Below are positions 42,544 to 54,225 of a DNA stretch of 64,000 bases, piece by piece. The position numbers and the translations under genes were made by a program. The stretch comes from Paraconiothyrium sp. Pb-2020. Taxonomy: Eukaryota; Ascomycota; Dothideomycetes; Pleosporales; Didymosphaeriaceae. The notes under the pieces were generated by a model, which was given only the letters and a program-made list of their open reading frames with translations, searched no databases and was not told the origin of the DNA. The DNA is taken from assembly GCA_022419385.1 (NCBI GenBank), contig JAJUBI010000004.1, positions 1,364,001-1,428,000 on the forward strand, written 5' to 3'. The stretch's first letter is position 1; every line of letters starts with the position of its first letter.

Positions 42544-45359
42544 GTTTGAGAAAGACGAGAAGGAACGATAAGACAAAGCTATAAGCACCAAAAAGCGAAG
42601 GTCGTCACAACTTATATTTTCAAGTACCCCTGTAGTTCCACAGAATGAAAGATCTGCAACGACTGTGATTGAGCTTACATTTTGCACAGATGCCGTAAAA
42701 AATCTAGGTAAGGTGATATGAACTCGGCGTCTAGATGTGTGCTCATGGCAGTGCAATCAAGTCCGTTGAGCAACAAACTCTAATTGTTATCGGTCCGTGA
42801 TGCACAAGGCAGACAGCAAGATTTGCAAAGATGGGAAGTCAACCGAGATGAAGGCTTCTCAGATGGATGATATTTTGTGGGGATAGGTGGCTATGCTTAA
42901 TCTGAGGCCCTTTCCAGCTTTTCTTCCAAACGATTCGGGGGTAGCCTATCAGTGCGCGTGGAGCGTAAGTAAACAATGCCATGCGCTGCCTTGCTATTTG
43001 CAGATGCTCAAAGAAAGGAAACAAATCATGTGCTATTATGCTATAGGCAAACGAGGTGATACTTTGATCATTTACAGCTGCTCATCAATGCCATAAACGT
43101 CTTAGTTGTGCTTGCGATCGCTCTTTTGTGTCACTTTGTGTCATACTCGGCACCAGAACAGGCCGCAGAGTTGATTTACTGTATGTTACGCCGTACTGGG
43201 AGTCACTCGAGCGATGGACCCAACAGCGCTTCCTATGATAGGCCCAAGCGTATAACCCCGACATTGCGGGCCGATCCAAAGGCGGACTTAGCAACGAACA
43301 TCGATCTCAATTGGGAGCACTGCTTCGTAACGCTAGTTCAACATGGTCCTTAAGCCTTTGAGCGCTCTGCACTCCTATATGCCATGTTTCATGACACCTA
43401 CCTCGTGGCAGTACGAAACTTTGACCATTGGTGATCCCCCCAAATCGCGAACAACCTTGTACGAAACCACGATCTCGAAATGGTGCTCCTATTCTAGTCG
43501 TTGCCAGGTGCCAGTTGCATATGCCTGCATGTAGCACATTACGTAGACCGCATCACAGAAAATCAACGAAACAAGCACGGGGCTAACACCTAAGGCTGTT
43601 CAGCCCATGACTGAGTAGTGGTACGTGCGTAAGGATAATAGTGGGTAGAGCGCCCTGGAACCCTGCATCTTGCTTACGATCGCCATCGCCTAGTCTCCGA
43701 CCTGCTAAGGCACCAGTGGCAGTGCATTAACATCGGTCCAATTGAGCCACATCAGTGAGTCACAATGTACGATTGATTAACTGTACTGGGTTGCATTGAC
43801 AGTGACATTCCCACTATGTCTATCGCTACATCTGCTACAAGTCCCAGCTAAAAGATGTGTGTGCCGAGAATACATCCCCCGTAGTAGAAGGCATGCCTCG
43901 CAACTAGTCTCTCTTCCACTCAAATAACCGCGAAGAAGTCGAAAGTAAATATAATACCAATCCTCTGGGTTACAATCTTTGCCGCAACATCTAAAGACGA
44001 GACTTTAGCTAGGAATGCACAAGCTAGATGTGGATTTCGCTGGAAAAAGCCAGAACTGACACAATTCCCGATCTGCCTCAGAGTGTGTACCTATCAAACT
44101 AATCCAACATTGCCCATAGTTGAAGAGTACAAAGTAATATCTGTCGTCTTCGAATATCAAGCCAAGACTTCAGCCTTGCAAATGTCAGTATGCACGCGCC
44201 TTCTTGTGGATACAGCCTTACGTCTCGAAGGAGACATCGCAAAACATTCAGTCAAGCTATATAATGGTGTCGGCTGTGTCATCTGCTTTTGCACCAGGCT
44301 ATTGAACCTCAGAACCCACATCGCGCCGTCCGGCTGCAAGCTGTCCTCACATTTTCTGCGATTATGACCTGGAGAATATATTGGCAGCGCTTTGCGCATC
44401 GCTAGGCCTTCTGCTGGACTTTCAGTGCGCGTTATGTATCCATTCAGGGGCAAGCTCACCAGGCCCTCATGGGAATGCAAAAGTCTCTCCGGCCTTCGGA
44501 CTGCCCCCATCAACGTCCTAATCCTCGTCAGGCCCAGCAAATAACGTTTGACCGTGTTGTATATGACCGCAATAGTCGAGCTACCGCTCCTGGACATTCT
44601 TCGCACGCAATATCAGGGGTGTCTCGACGACGGAGAGCTTTCGGACGCGCATTGTCTTGGACGTCGGCGCCAAAAAGCAAAGAAGCCGTTGCACATATTG
44701 TGGTGGATTTGGAAGGAGTTTGAAGATTAGTGGTAGTGTGTTCGGTGTTGTGTTGAAGTGAGACTTGGGTTGGAAACGCATTTAGACCTCGAGCCGTGAC
44801 GTTCCCAGAATCGTATGTGTGAAAAAGCATTGTGACAGAACTTACGTACTTCTTCTCATTTCGGAAGCTGGCTATGGAAGCTGAATATGAACAAAGGCCC
44901 GAATGTGCGGCTATACACCAAAGGACACCATCGGAAACGTGCCCATAGATCAAAATGCATGTCTTTCGCGCCTATGAAGTGTCTCAAATGTGATTCATAC
45001 AGACAATCAGAGCAGGTTTCCCGTGCGAAATTAAAAGGTCAATAACGAAAAACGGCACCTCTATAGCTAATTGGGCCTCGAGTAACTCCGGTCTTCTTGG
45101 CGCTGAAAGCCGCGTCGCTGCTGCCTATAACTTTGAGCCCTCAACCTTGTCCCACTGATCAGCTTGGGAACCTTGATATTCTGATTTACGTTGGAGGAAA
45201 CTGCAGAGTCTGCCTCGAAACTGAACGCTCCAGTATGAAGTAGTGATGACGCCGCATGAGAGCATAAAGCGCTCATACACTGGGCCATATCGTGTGCTTT
45301 GTCACACAAACCAAGGCGAAGTGGTCGTCGCGATTGGTCAGCTTTCGGCTCACATAGAT
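42544..45359. other. Gene-poor stretch, 2.8 kb
   Basis: Many short overlapping frames occur on both strands (for example 44157-44606 minus and 44528-44953 minus), none with a domain, signal peptide or believable splice chain. There is no transposase or reverse transcriptase motif. It could be decayed sequence. Confidence 0.4.
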
Positions 45360-47289
45360 CCTCGCCTACACTAAAGAGTGCAGTGTCAACTTCTTACTTC
45401 TCCGCGCAAGTGGTGGTTTCTCCGCGCATCTGCTGTAGATGGACACCCGTCAAGCCTCACATGGCCCGTTTGATGCCTCACGGATGAGTTGAACTCTAGC
45501 GAGAGCACACTCGTCCAGATCTGGTCGAATAAAGGTCTCGAACAATTCCTTGTATCGGAATTCGCGACAGCGTGGACGCAGCAAATTGTGGTAGCTTTCC
45601 TCAGACAGTATGAATTTTGCTATCTGATCGTGTCGAAACCAAGTGGTACCTTTACGGGCTGTCAAGGCTCCAGCGGCCCCTCGCCGCGACCTCAAATTGT
45701 TTTTGAGGCGGAGTCAACATGCATGCTGAGTCGAAATTTTCGCCTGCATTTTTGATCTCCTCGAACAGGATATGCTTATCATTGATGTGATCACAGAAGA
45801 TTTCTACGGCTCCAGACTCAACCCTTCACAGAGTTTCGAGAACCGACTACATGCTACCTAAGAGATTATCGGCGCTCGTTACTCAATGTCTCCCACTTGA
45901 CTTCAGCATGCGAACAGGACTGTCAAAAACCCGTCTAAACACACAGCGTCCTGGTAGGCGCGCAAGGGAGCAGTACTAATTGAACTTCAACAGGGGTTAC
46001 AACCACATAAAAGTATTATAGTTCTTATTCATGTCTAATGCGTCGCGAACTCCTCGCTGGGGCTAAGGATTGCAGTGTCGAAATGGGGCACAGCGCCCTC
46101 TGTGTTGCCCTCTTTCCCTTTGGTAAATTCATCTATTGGCCAGAAATTCCTATTCAAATCAGTACGATAGGCTTCCGAGCCGGGCCGTCTCTTCGTCTGC
46201 GCTAGAGAAAGCAGTGCAAGAGCGTCGACAGCCAACGTTGGCAGTTAGACATGACCAGAGCAGTCCTTCAGCTTTTGTCCTATAACCAACACCTCCTCTG
46301 CGCTACAGAAAGCAGTGCAGGAACCACCATAGTCTCAAGTATATTAAAGCACGTCCGAATACGTTACGTTCTGCTGAGGCATATCCAACCCCTCGTCGGT
46401 GCTAAAAATTGCAGTGCAAAACTCGCATCTCGGCCCACAATCCCAACAATCTGTAAGATACATGCGAAAAGTTCCATAACATGAACCGAAACTTGACCTC
46501 ACCTCATCACCTCGTTCTGGATGTTTAGTAGACTTCTGCGTTCCCAAATTCCAAAGCAGGTTAATTGTGTATAGCTTCCGTCCAAGATAGCTGGCAATTT
46601 AAGCGCAGTCACAAGCCGTGCCTGTGGCATCTCCACCTCCTCGCCAGGCTCAGGTTCGCAGTGCTTTCTCAAAGCGGGTAGGTGATCCGCTATTTCTGGC
46701 TAAGGCGTCTCTAACCTCTCGCTGGGGCTAAAAATTGCAGTGTTCATCCAAAAGCGGGTAGTTGTGCGGGTAGCGATATGGACGGCGAAGTGCTCCGTCC
46801 AAAAGCGGGTTGATGAAGCGGAATCATCATTTCTGCCTGAGGCGTGCCTGACTCCGCGTCGGGGCTAAGAATTGCAGTGCTCTTCCACGTCAGCCACCAC
46901 GGTAGTCCATGGGGTTCACTTGCAAGTCGTGGTCACGGGCTCAATCAAAAAGTTGCAAGTGATGCACCAGTCCTGCATGATGCGTCTCCAAATCCCTCGC
47001 CGGGCCTAAAAACTGCAGTGCTCCCAAGCGGTGAACTCCTCCATAGATCCGCTCGACCAATGACCGACCTGTGGGTTTCAATGCGGCACGCCACCTTCGG
47101 TAGGCAGCAACAATGTCTCTCCGTCGGGGCTAAAGATTGCAGTGAAAGAACCCTCGTGGGAAAAGCCGTCGCAACCTTGTCAGTACAGTCATGCATGCAG
47201 CCGTACCCGACGTCTTCCATCCAACCTATCACACGTAAAAGCGCCATGCAGGCAACAACGTCTCCCCGCCGGAGCTAGAGATTGCAGTG
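45360..47289 (+). repeat. Array of at least 11 diverged repeats, one orientation
   Basis: A motif with core GGGGCTAAAAATTGCAGTG, preceded by CCTCGCC or CCTCGTC, recurs at about 45360, 46052, 46191, 46292, 46391, 46638, 46717, 46852, 46995, 47117 and 47261. A weaker copy lies near 45679. The likeness spreads 25-30 bases upstream (CTGCCTGAGGCGTCTCC-like) and in some copies downstream (CAAAAGCGGGTAG). Most start-to-start distances from 46052 onward are 79-144, one is 247, and the shortest unit is about 79 bp. Sequence between copies is largely unlike. Read on the minus strand, all copies can give TAIFSPGE-like peptides, but frames between copies are broken. It looks like an old tandem array that has decayed, though another function is open. 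Confidence 0.75.
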
Positions 47290-47665
47290 TAAGAGCGCTG
47301 AGAGCCAACCAACCCCGGTCTTCCCAGCTGAACTGCATTGCTGCCGTCTGATTCGTCCGTCCGACCTGGCCTATCCTACGCTCAAGACGCCTGTGAAGCT
47401 TTTAATTAGTAGAGCAGTACGCATACAGATACCCAGCTGAACGGCAAAACTCCTTCGCTAAAAGTACACAGCAGTAGGCGTTGAACGATATGTACTATTT
47501 CAACGTATCTACACTCGCAGTGTTCAAGCCATAACGCCCGCACGTAGCTCCCTCCAGCACCGCCCAAAGCAAAAACGCCAGAACAGATACGCCCTCGGGT
47601 ATACCAGGAAAAAAAGCCAACAAATCGCAAAACCCAAGTCCTCCTGAAGAAAGTAGAGGGATTCA

Positions 47666-50419
47666 TCACCCCAGAAACTCCCCAGCGACCAACCCCTCCC
47701 ACGCACCCCCCGTCTCCCAAACCCTCTCCATAACCCCCCTCGCCCGTTCAAGCTGCACCATCCCAAACCCCTCCACACTCCGAAACCTCTCAAGCACCTT
47801 CTCCCTCTGCCCCCTCTCCCTCGCATCGCACCCCGCCGCAAACATCGGAAAAAGAAGACACGCCTCCGCACTACTGCCGCGCCTAACCTTGAACAACAGC
47901 TCTATAATCTGGCTCACAGATTGCTGGACAGCGGGGTGGGTGGAAGGGTAGTTGTGCACGCGGCGGTAGAGATGGATGAGTCCCGCCCAGTGGAACATTT
48001 CATTCGTGGCGTCGATCTCTGTGGCGTCCCAAGTGATTTCTGACGACGAGGAGGTGGTCGAGGAGCGGTGGGTGCAGCCTTTGTGCGCGTGTGCGCCGGT
48101 TAGGCCCTTCCATAGCTCCTTTCTGATTGTCTCGGCGCGGGCTGCGACGTCTGCGTTGGGGCGGAAGGATGCGTTGATGGTGCCGTTTGCGTCGATGCGG
48201 AGCGGCTCGACTTCCTTTGCGAGCTCGGCGATGCCTGCGAGGAGGCCGACGCAACGGTTTGTGAAGCCGTACAGGCAGTCGATTTGGAAGTCTGTGTCTG
48301 CGGACTCGTTGGCTGAGTTCCAGTACCAAGAGCCGAGGGGCTGGTCGTTTTTGTTTCCGGATAGAGAGCCGAGGACGTCGAGGTAGGCGAACCAGCGGGA
48401 GAGGAAGTAGGCGGCGTGATCGGATTGGTCCATTGTTTTGGGGCCGCCTCGGGCGATGATCATCTGGCGCGCCATGCTGAGGTGGTCTTGCCAGGCGATT
48501 GGGACTTCGAAGGTGTTTGGGGAGATGATCTCGAGAGAGGCCATCATGATGGCGGGAGCAAGGGTTTCATTCGTAATGGTGGAGGGGTTCACGAGCGATT
48601 GGCGGAGCTTGGGGAAGACGTCGGTGACCCACATGGCGATGCGGTTTGCTGGTTCGTCATGGCAGAGGACGCGGGCGCGGTGGGAGGCCGAGTATGCTAG
48701 AAGGAGAGACATGATATTCTCGTCTTTCACGGCCACTGTTGCAGTTAGCAAGGTGGCGTGATGAGTCAGTAATTATCTTACTGCCTGGAAGGATAGTCCG
48801 AAATGGGTTCTTTTCACAGTCGTGAGGTACGAGTATGCGGGCCGTATGATCGATGAAGTGGTGAAAGTAGAGCAAATTCATGGGGTTCTCGAGAAGCAAC
48901 TAAATATCGGCCAAGTAAGGAGCTGCCCTATCCCCATTAGATCAAAGGCACTTACCGGAGGTAGAGGTTCCAATGATTTCGAAATCTTGATTGGAATGGG
49001 CTTCGCATAGTAGCCTCCCTTGTCGAAAGCTGTTTCCGGAGCAAGTGGCTCGGGACTATCTCCATCCATATCCATAGCGCCACTCTGAGGAGTGGAGACT
49101 GCGATTGGGTTTTGATCATCGTTTTGTGGCATGTCGATATCAGGAAGACCGGTGTCGTATCCATAGATGGTATATTCTTCATCGGCGACTGGGTAGTGCC
49201 GGCCCGACTGAGCGCTGTCACCCGGCGGGCCGCTCAGCAGTGACTGTACCGATAAGCGACGAGGATCCGCAGGAATATATGCGTGGTGGGCTTGTCCAGA
49301 GGTCGGCCGCACTGGTTCATCAGTACAGATGGATGAAGTTGGAGTCAAAGGCATCGTAGTGAAGGGGCCGTAAGGATGAGGAGGTGGACACTGGGGAGGA
49401 GAGTATGCATCGGAGTGCGCTGGAGAGTCCGCCGAATAGCTCCGTTGATGGTTCATCGGGTCTATCGAGTCGCTATACTGACGATGGCTTGGTGCCGGAT
49501 ACGCGCTGGGTGGTGGCATCGAATGTGCCGCGGTGAAAGGCGGATAGCCCGCGTTGCTGTAGCTGGGTGCATCGAAGCTTGTGATGCCAGGCGAGGGATA
49601 GTCGAAACTGCTGGAGTAATCGAAGACACCGAATGGGGTAGATGCAGCCTGCGACCTTGGCTCCTGGGGAGGCGAGTTTCCATCTAACATAGCGCCCGCA
49701 GGCAGTACTGGATGTGATTGGGTTTGGAAGATGTGCGTCTACGGAAGTCGAGTCGCGTTAGCGTAATCGTCACATGTGTCGGGTTGCGGGGCTCACTCAC
49801 CAGTTCTGGAACGATCTCAGGCCCAGAAGCAGGAATGGACGTAGCAGACTGTGACCTTCCATGGTGTGGTCGTTTACTGCTCGACTTGAGTCGTCCAGGT
49901 GAGTGCGACTGGAAAAGAGGCGGTACGGTGTCGTCAAAAATGAGTGTCGACTGATAAGGACTACCCCCCCTGCTGGAGCCAGAATCGGTGTTGGATGTGG
50001 TGTTGTCTCTTTTCGTACGGCCACCCCAGTTCAGACGGATACTGTAGTCGCATGTTTCTCCTTGGCGTTCGCAGTTCAAGCATCGTGGTTTCTCTTCTCC
50101 ACTGTACAATGATTAGCCTCTACTCCCGGAAATCAAGATATATGAGGCAGCTTACCACTTGACCTTGCGTCCTTTACAAGGCCTGCATATATGGTTAGAT
50201 ATGTACTCCTTTTGACATGGGTCTTGATGTGAGCTCACCAGCAGCCGTTCCCTGTCACACTCAATCAGTATAAGCATCGAGATAGGGGGATGAATGGTAT
50301 GTCTCATCATGCGACACATAAGAGCCTCTACCATGGGACAGACACGACCATCTTGTATCAGAAAACTACTCACGGCTTCGTGTCTTGGGGATATGCCCTT
50401 CTCTCTTTGGTCTCGGCAT
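47666..50419 (-). CDS. Zn2Cys6 (Gal4-type) transcription factor
   Basis: Seven exons (50374-50419, 50239-50251, 50156-50182, 49801-50101, 48956-49738, 48782-48899, 47666-48735) join in frame into 785 residues. The zinc cluster is built from four exons and reads NGCWPCKGRKVKCGEEKPRC and on. Cys are at 19, 22, 29, 36, 39 and 46, the canonical CX2CX6CX6CX2CX6C. A long Pro/Ser/Tyr-rich linker follows (about residues 60-390), then a helical domain of the fungal-specific C-terminal type (LLYFHHFIDHTARILVP, HLSMARQMIIARGG, FLSRWFAYLDVLGSL). It should act in the nucleus as a DNA-binding regulator. The target genes are unknown. The second exon is just 13 nt, and its three neighbouring introns are all GT-AG. 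The end of the protein (GLVAGEFLG) is typical. Confidence 0.9.
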
Positions 50420-51466
50420 CGTGTCCGATAACAGCAAGCGTCCTTATCTCAAAGCGTACAATTACAAGAGGTGTGACATGTGCAACCCTGCTGGGTGTTC
50501 GTCCTTTAAGACTTTGCGAACTCGTGACGTTGTTACCCAAAGCTTAAGCTGAGTTGCTATGTTAAGGCATGCATCCAGGATGGGTAGAGCACAGACTTTG
50601 GCCAAGGAAGCGGGGGTGTGAACGCAGCGCGAGCTAGCCTTCCGCCCGGCGACTGGGCCTCCTGTGGGCTGGACCTCATGCAAGCGCGATAGCGCGATAC
50701 GACGCTTGGCGCACCAGGTTTCCTCTGGACGTGAGATGGCGTAGCGGCAGTGCCCAGCGATGCGACTCTTCGAAGTTTTGACTTCTGCTTCACGCGCGAT
50801 GAGTGATGTTGGCTGTCGCAAGTCTACCTCGGCGCCAGTTTGTCCGCCGGTGCCGGTCGCGGAACAGCAACAATGAAGCAATTCGCGATGTCGAACATGC
50901 TTGCCCTACACCGCCCTCTGTCGTTTCTTTTCCCTGCCAATCCCGCTGGCATCGAAGAATTTTTTTCCATGTTGCTTCCATGCGCGTCAGCGTTGCTCGA
51001 CAGCTGAAGCCACATCGTCAACGCCCTTGTCGTCCCCGGCTCGTGATAGGCCAGATTCGCATCAGCGCCGTCCCAACCTCATCGGCCCGGCTTTGACACA
51101 CCGCGCGAAGGACACCCGGATGCGGTACGCTGGCCACTGTTCAGCCCTACAACTGCGTTAGTCAACCACTCAGCCGCGCTGCCATCCAATGGTCCACGCC
51201 CCCGCGTAAAAATAAACCAAAGAGCGCGGTGTGGTCCAGCGTGCTGCAACGCTCCACTGTACCTGCGTGCTAAACTCGACATTATGCCTCTTCTGGGGCA
51301 ATAGTTCCGGTAAGCAGCGGTAGGGCGTCAAAGAGCCTCATGAGGGTGAGCTTACTGCGCCGGGAGCCGTGAGGAACCAGCGTCGAGCATGGAGGAAGCG
51401 TTTCCAGAATGGTGTTAGGAGCGTCGAAAGCTTCGAACGTCTTTGTACGGTACTGGGTCGGAGCAT

Positions 51467-51750
51467 GATTGTAGCGAACTCGTGTTCTCGAAGAGCCTGT
51501 GGCTGCCATTGTAGTATCTGTGGCTGTTCCTGCCTCTTTCACGCCACGCGCTGTCGTCGTATTGGCTGGCTACGAGCTGAAAGCCACACATGTAGGACGC
51601 ATTCTAAGAATGGACGTTATAGCGCGATGGACTTCGGGGTGCAATTGTAGCGACCGTAGTCATGTGTAGGATTCAAAGTGTGGTTGAGTGGTTTTCGAAG
51701 TAGTATCTGTGACTGTTCGCGCCACACTTGTGATCGCATGATGCTTGCGC
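51467..51750 (+). repeat. Weak local duplication
   Basis: The segments ATTGTAGCGA...GTAGTATCTGTGGCTGTTC (about 51467-51546) and ATTGTAGCGA...GTAGTATCTGTGACTGTTC (about 51648-51724) run in the same order. The matches are short and the middle differs. Confidence 0.35.
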
Positions 51751-51850
51751 CACCTCTGGTCAACCACAGCTTAGTATCTTGAACAACACTGAGTGCTAAA
51801 GACGTTGTGCTGCTAAAATAGTCGTTGACATCCCAAAAGGTCCACAAAAT

Positions 51851-52060
51851 AATCTTGCTCACCGAATCTCTCCCCTCCCGTCGCGGGACTTACCGTGCAA
51901 CTACATCCATTCTTGAACACAGCTTCAGAGACTTTACAGGGCCCTGAGCTACGATCGACACGCTTCCAAAAGCCTGTCCCAGAGGTCTGGTGCCTCTCTC
52001 ACGATCCATCTTGCTCATCGTCTGCCTCTCCCGTCGCGGAACTTACCGTCCACCTACCAC
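51851..52060 (+). repeat. Pair of about 55-bp diverged direct repeats
   Basis: Copies at 51851-51908 and 52008-52060 share ATCTTGCTCA, CCCGTCGCGG and ACTTACCGT in the same order, 157 bp apart. Probably the remains of a local duplication. Confidence 0.55.
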
Positions 52061-52744
52061 CCAAGGAATCCCAGCTGCTCAACGTTCTCCTTGGTTATGG
52101 ACCTCTTGATCAGCTGATTGAAAACTTCTCCAGACCCTTCACAACCACCTAACTAACGATCACCACGCTACACACACCATCTACCCAACACTTCACCCTT
52201 GGAGTGCTTAGCCGCAACCCTAGAGCATCCCCCCCTTGGCGCCGTGCAGCCAAACCCTCTTGGCATCCAACCGTCATACCAACCCTCACCTGAAAACGTG
52301 ACCACGGCCATTGATCTCGGCGCTCAATTTCCCAGGAATCGCCTCCGTGAGAATCTCGATCTGATGTAGATCTTGTAAATTGGCGCTCTGGGTGGTAACT
52401 TTAGGCAGGGAAATGACGTTCGTCTACACGGATGTAAATGTGTGAGGGCCTTGCAGCAACATTGGAATACCTGCGACGAAGCTGATAACAAGGTGAGAGC
52501 TATACGATGTGATGTGCTGTGCTGAATGGAGATATGCATTCGTGATGTTACCCTCCTGTTGATACATGGCGCTCAGCCCCGATATGATGCCTGCCTTTTA
52601 CACAACCCTTTCCTCAATATGTGCTCACATCTCCCCACAGGCCTAAGCGCAATACTTGGCTTAGGTCTTGTACCCATGCTTTACTCGAACGTGACAATTG
52701 CCGCAGAAGAAAAGAAAACTAGATGTACTGCTGTGGCGCGTGCT

Positions 52745-53557
52745 TTACTTTCTCCTCGTGCTCTCGCCCCGCTTGAGATTGAACGCCCGCTGGTCCTTCA
52801 ACCACCGCCTGTAGTCCGCCACGCTGCCGATCTTCTCGCCGTAGTAGTCGGGCACTGGGTTCGCCATCGAGGAGGACGTCGGGTCGACGCGGTGTTTCTT
52901 GATGCGGTCGTAGAATTCGCGTTCTTTCTGTTGCAGTCGTTAGCGTTGGTTCACCCATATCTCATTTCCTCTCAGCCTCTGCGTCCGTCTCCAGGGTGAT
53001 GGAAACAGAGCAGGAGGCGAGGCTGAACTTACCTTCGCAATCTGAGGCGCGATAGCTCGATTCCGCATGCTGAACACGGCATTCGAGAAGAACGGCCCCA
53101 AAAGCCATCCAACCGTCAACATCGCTGCGCTCGCCAGTCCCGTCGTGATGATCGGATCAAGACCTATTGTTGCAGCGAGCGTTCCGTCGTATCCTCCGCC
53201 AATGAAAACTTGGAGACCGGCATATGCGACACCGATAGCAGTGAATCCAGAGGTAACTTGGCTGGCGCGGCGTCGTGTCTTGCGCAGAGCGAAGAAGTCA
53301 TTCCATGTGAGTTGTTGCGACGATGATGACGCAGGGTTGGCGGAAGAGGCAGAGGAAGCTGTGGTAGAGGCGTGGCGGATGGCTAGCGCGAGGGGACACG
53401 GTCTGAAAGAGAGTTGTGCGGGTTGTGGTCTCGCGGGATGCGTGTTGGTCTTCGTTGAGAAGGGAGCTGCGGTTGCGGAGGTGCAGGGTGCGATGAAGCC
53501 GGGCTGGAGGCGGACGGTGAATGTGCGCGCTTGTCGCAGCGCACTAGGAGCGAACAT
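52745..53557 (-). CDS. PAM17: Pam17, presequence translocase-associated motor subunit
   Basis: Two exons (53033-53557 and 52745-52927) join in phase 0 through a 105-nt intron into 235 residues. The N-terminal 80 residues are Arg/Ser/Ala-rich with almost no acidic residues, as in a mitochondrial presequence. The family core follows: LTWNDFFALRKTRRR, two membrane helices (about residues 103-120 and 133-157, with LASAAMLTVGWLLGPFFSNAVF), and the strongly conserved end DPTSSSMANPVPDYYGEKIG then SVADYRRWLKDQRAFN. Pam17 sits in the inner mitochondrial membrane and helps the Tim44/Hsp70 import motor pull precursors into the matrix. The length is usual for the family. A housekeeping gene with high certainty. 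Confidence 0.95.
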
Positions 53558-54225
53558 GATTGCGGTTTACGTGTTGTAGAGCGGAGATGGGCTGGTGTTG
53601 CGGGAGCTGAAGCTACGGGAGGAGGTGCGTTTCGTTGGAGATCAAAAGTTCGGGGTTCTTGGCGCAGATGCAGATATGCGGAGACGCGTCTAACTCACGC
53701 GACACAAATCGCAAGAATCTGGTTGAAGCGCAAGCTGGTATGAACGACGCCTAGCGTTTCAAAATTGGGCAGTTTGGGAGATATAGAGGAACAGAGAAGC
53801 TTCAATTGAGTCCAGTGTGGTTCTCGTGCAAACGTCATAATCGCGGCCTTGCGCGCTCTGACCATCTGCTTACGTGACGTCCGTTTCGATCTTCTGCGAC
53901 TCGAGGCATCAATTGTTTCAAGTCTCGTCATACTATGGGTGCAGAAGCAACATACTACCTCGAAAGTAAATCCGCGTCGAATACGCGTGGCATATATTAT
54001 CGTCAACTGTCTAGCAGATACGCTCCTAGCTACCCTCCAAAACTTCTTTTCGTCCACAGTGGAAACCAACACCATGCCTACAATGCTTTGAGTCATTGCC
54101 TATCCTGCACAACATACTCATCACCAACATATCCATGCAAAACGTTGCTTCATAAACACGGAGCCGCCATGCGGTAGAGTCTAGTCCAGAGAAAAGTCGT
54201 CACCATTTCGTGGCAGTCGTTACCC
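53558..54225. other. Intergenic, no gene seen
   Basis: 668 bp between Pam17's start and the methyltransferase stop. Short frames only. Confidence 0.4.

Larger units (their letters stand above)
50420..52744. other. Intergenic, 2.3 kb, with weak duplications
   Basis: No gene is recognised. Two pairs of diverged direct repeats occur at 51467-51750 and 51851-52060. The rest is unremarkable. Confidence 0.45.

Noticed and set aside
44157..44953. Two overlapping 140-150-residue minus-strand frames
   Set aside because: No recognisable motif, no good start context and conflicting frames. Probably chance in gene-poor DNA.
45360..47289. CRISPR array reading of the repeats
   Set aside because: The copies are too diverged, spacing is irregular and the host is a fungus without cas genes. 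The repeat/unlike-spacer look is only superficial.
45360..47289. Decayed WD40 repeats (SPDGE-like peptide, spacing near 126 nt in places)
   Set aside because: The GH and WD parts expected in each unit are absent and the shortest unit is about 79 bp. The resemblance is limited to a few residues.
47406..47871. Two Gly/Arg/Trp-rich and mixed minus-strand frames over the 3' end of the transcription factor
   Set aside because: They overlap the last exon or 3' UTR of the regulator in other frames, with biased composition and no domain.
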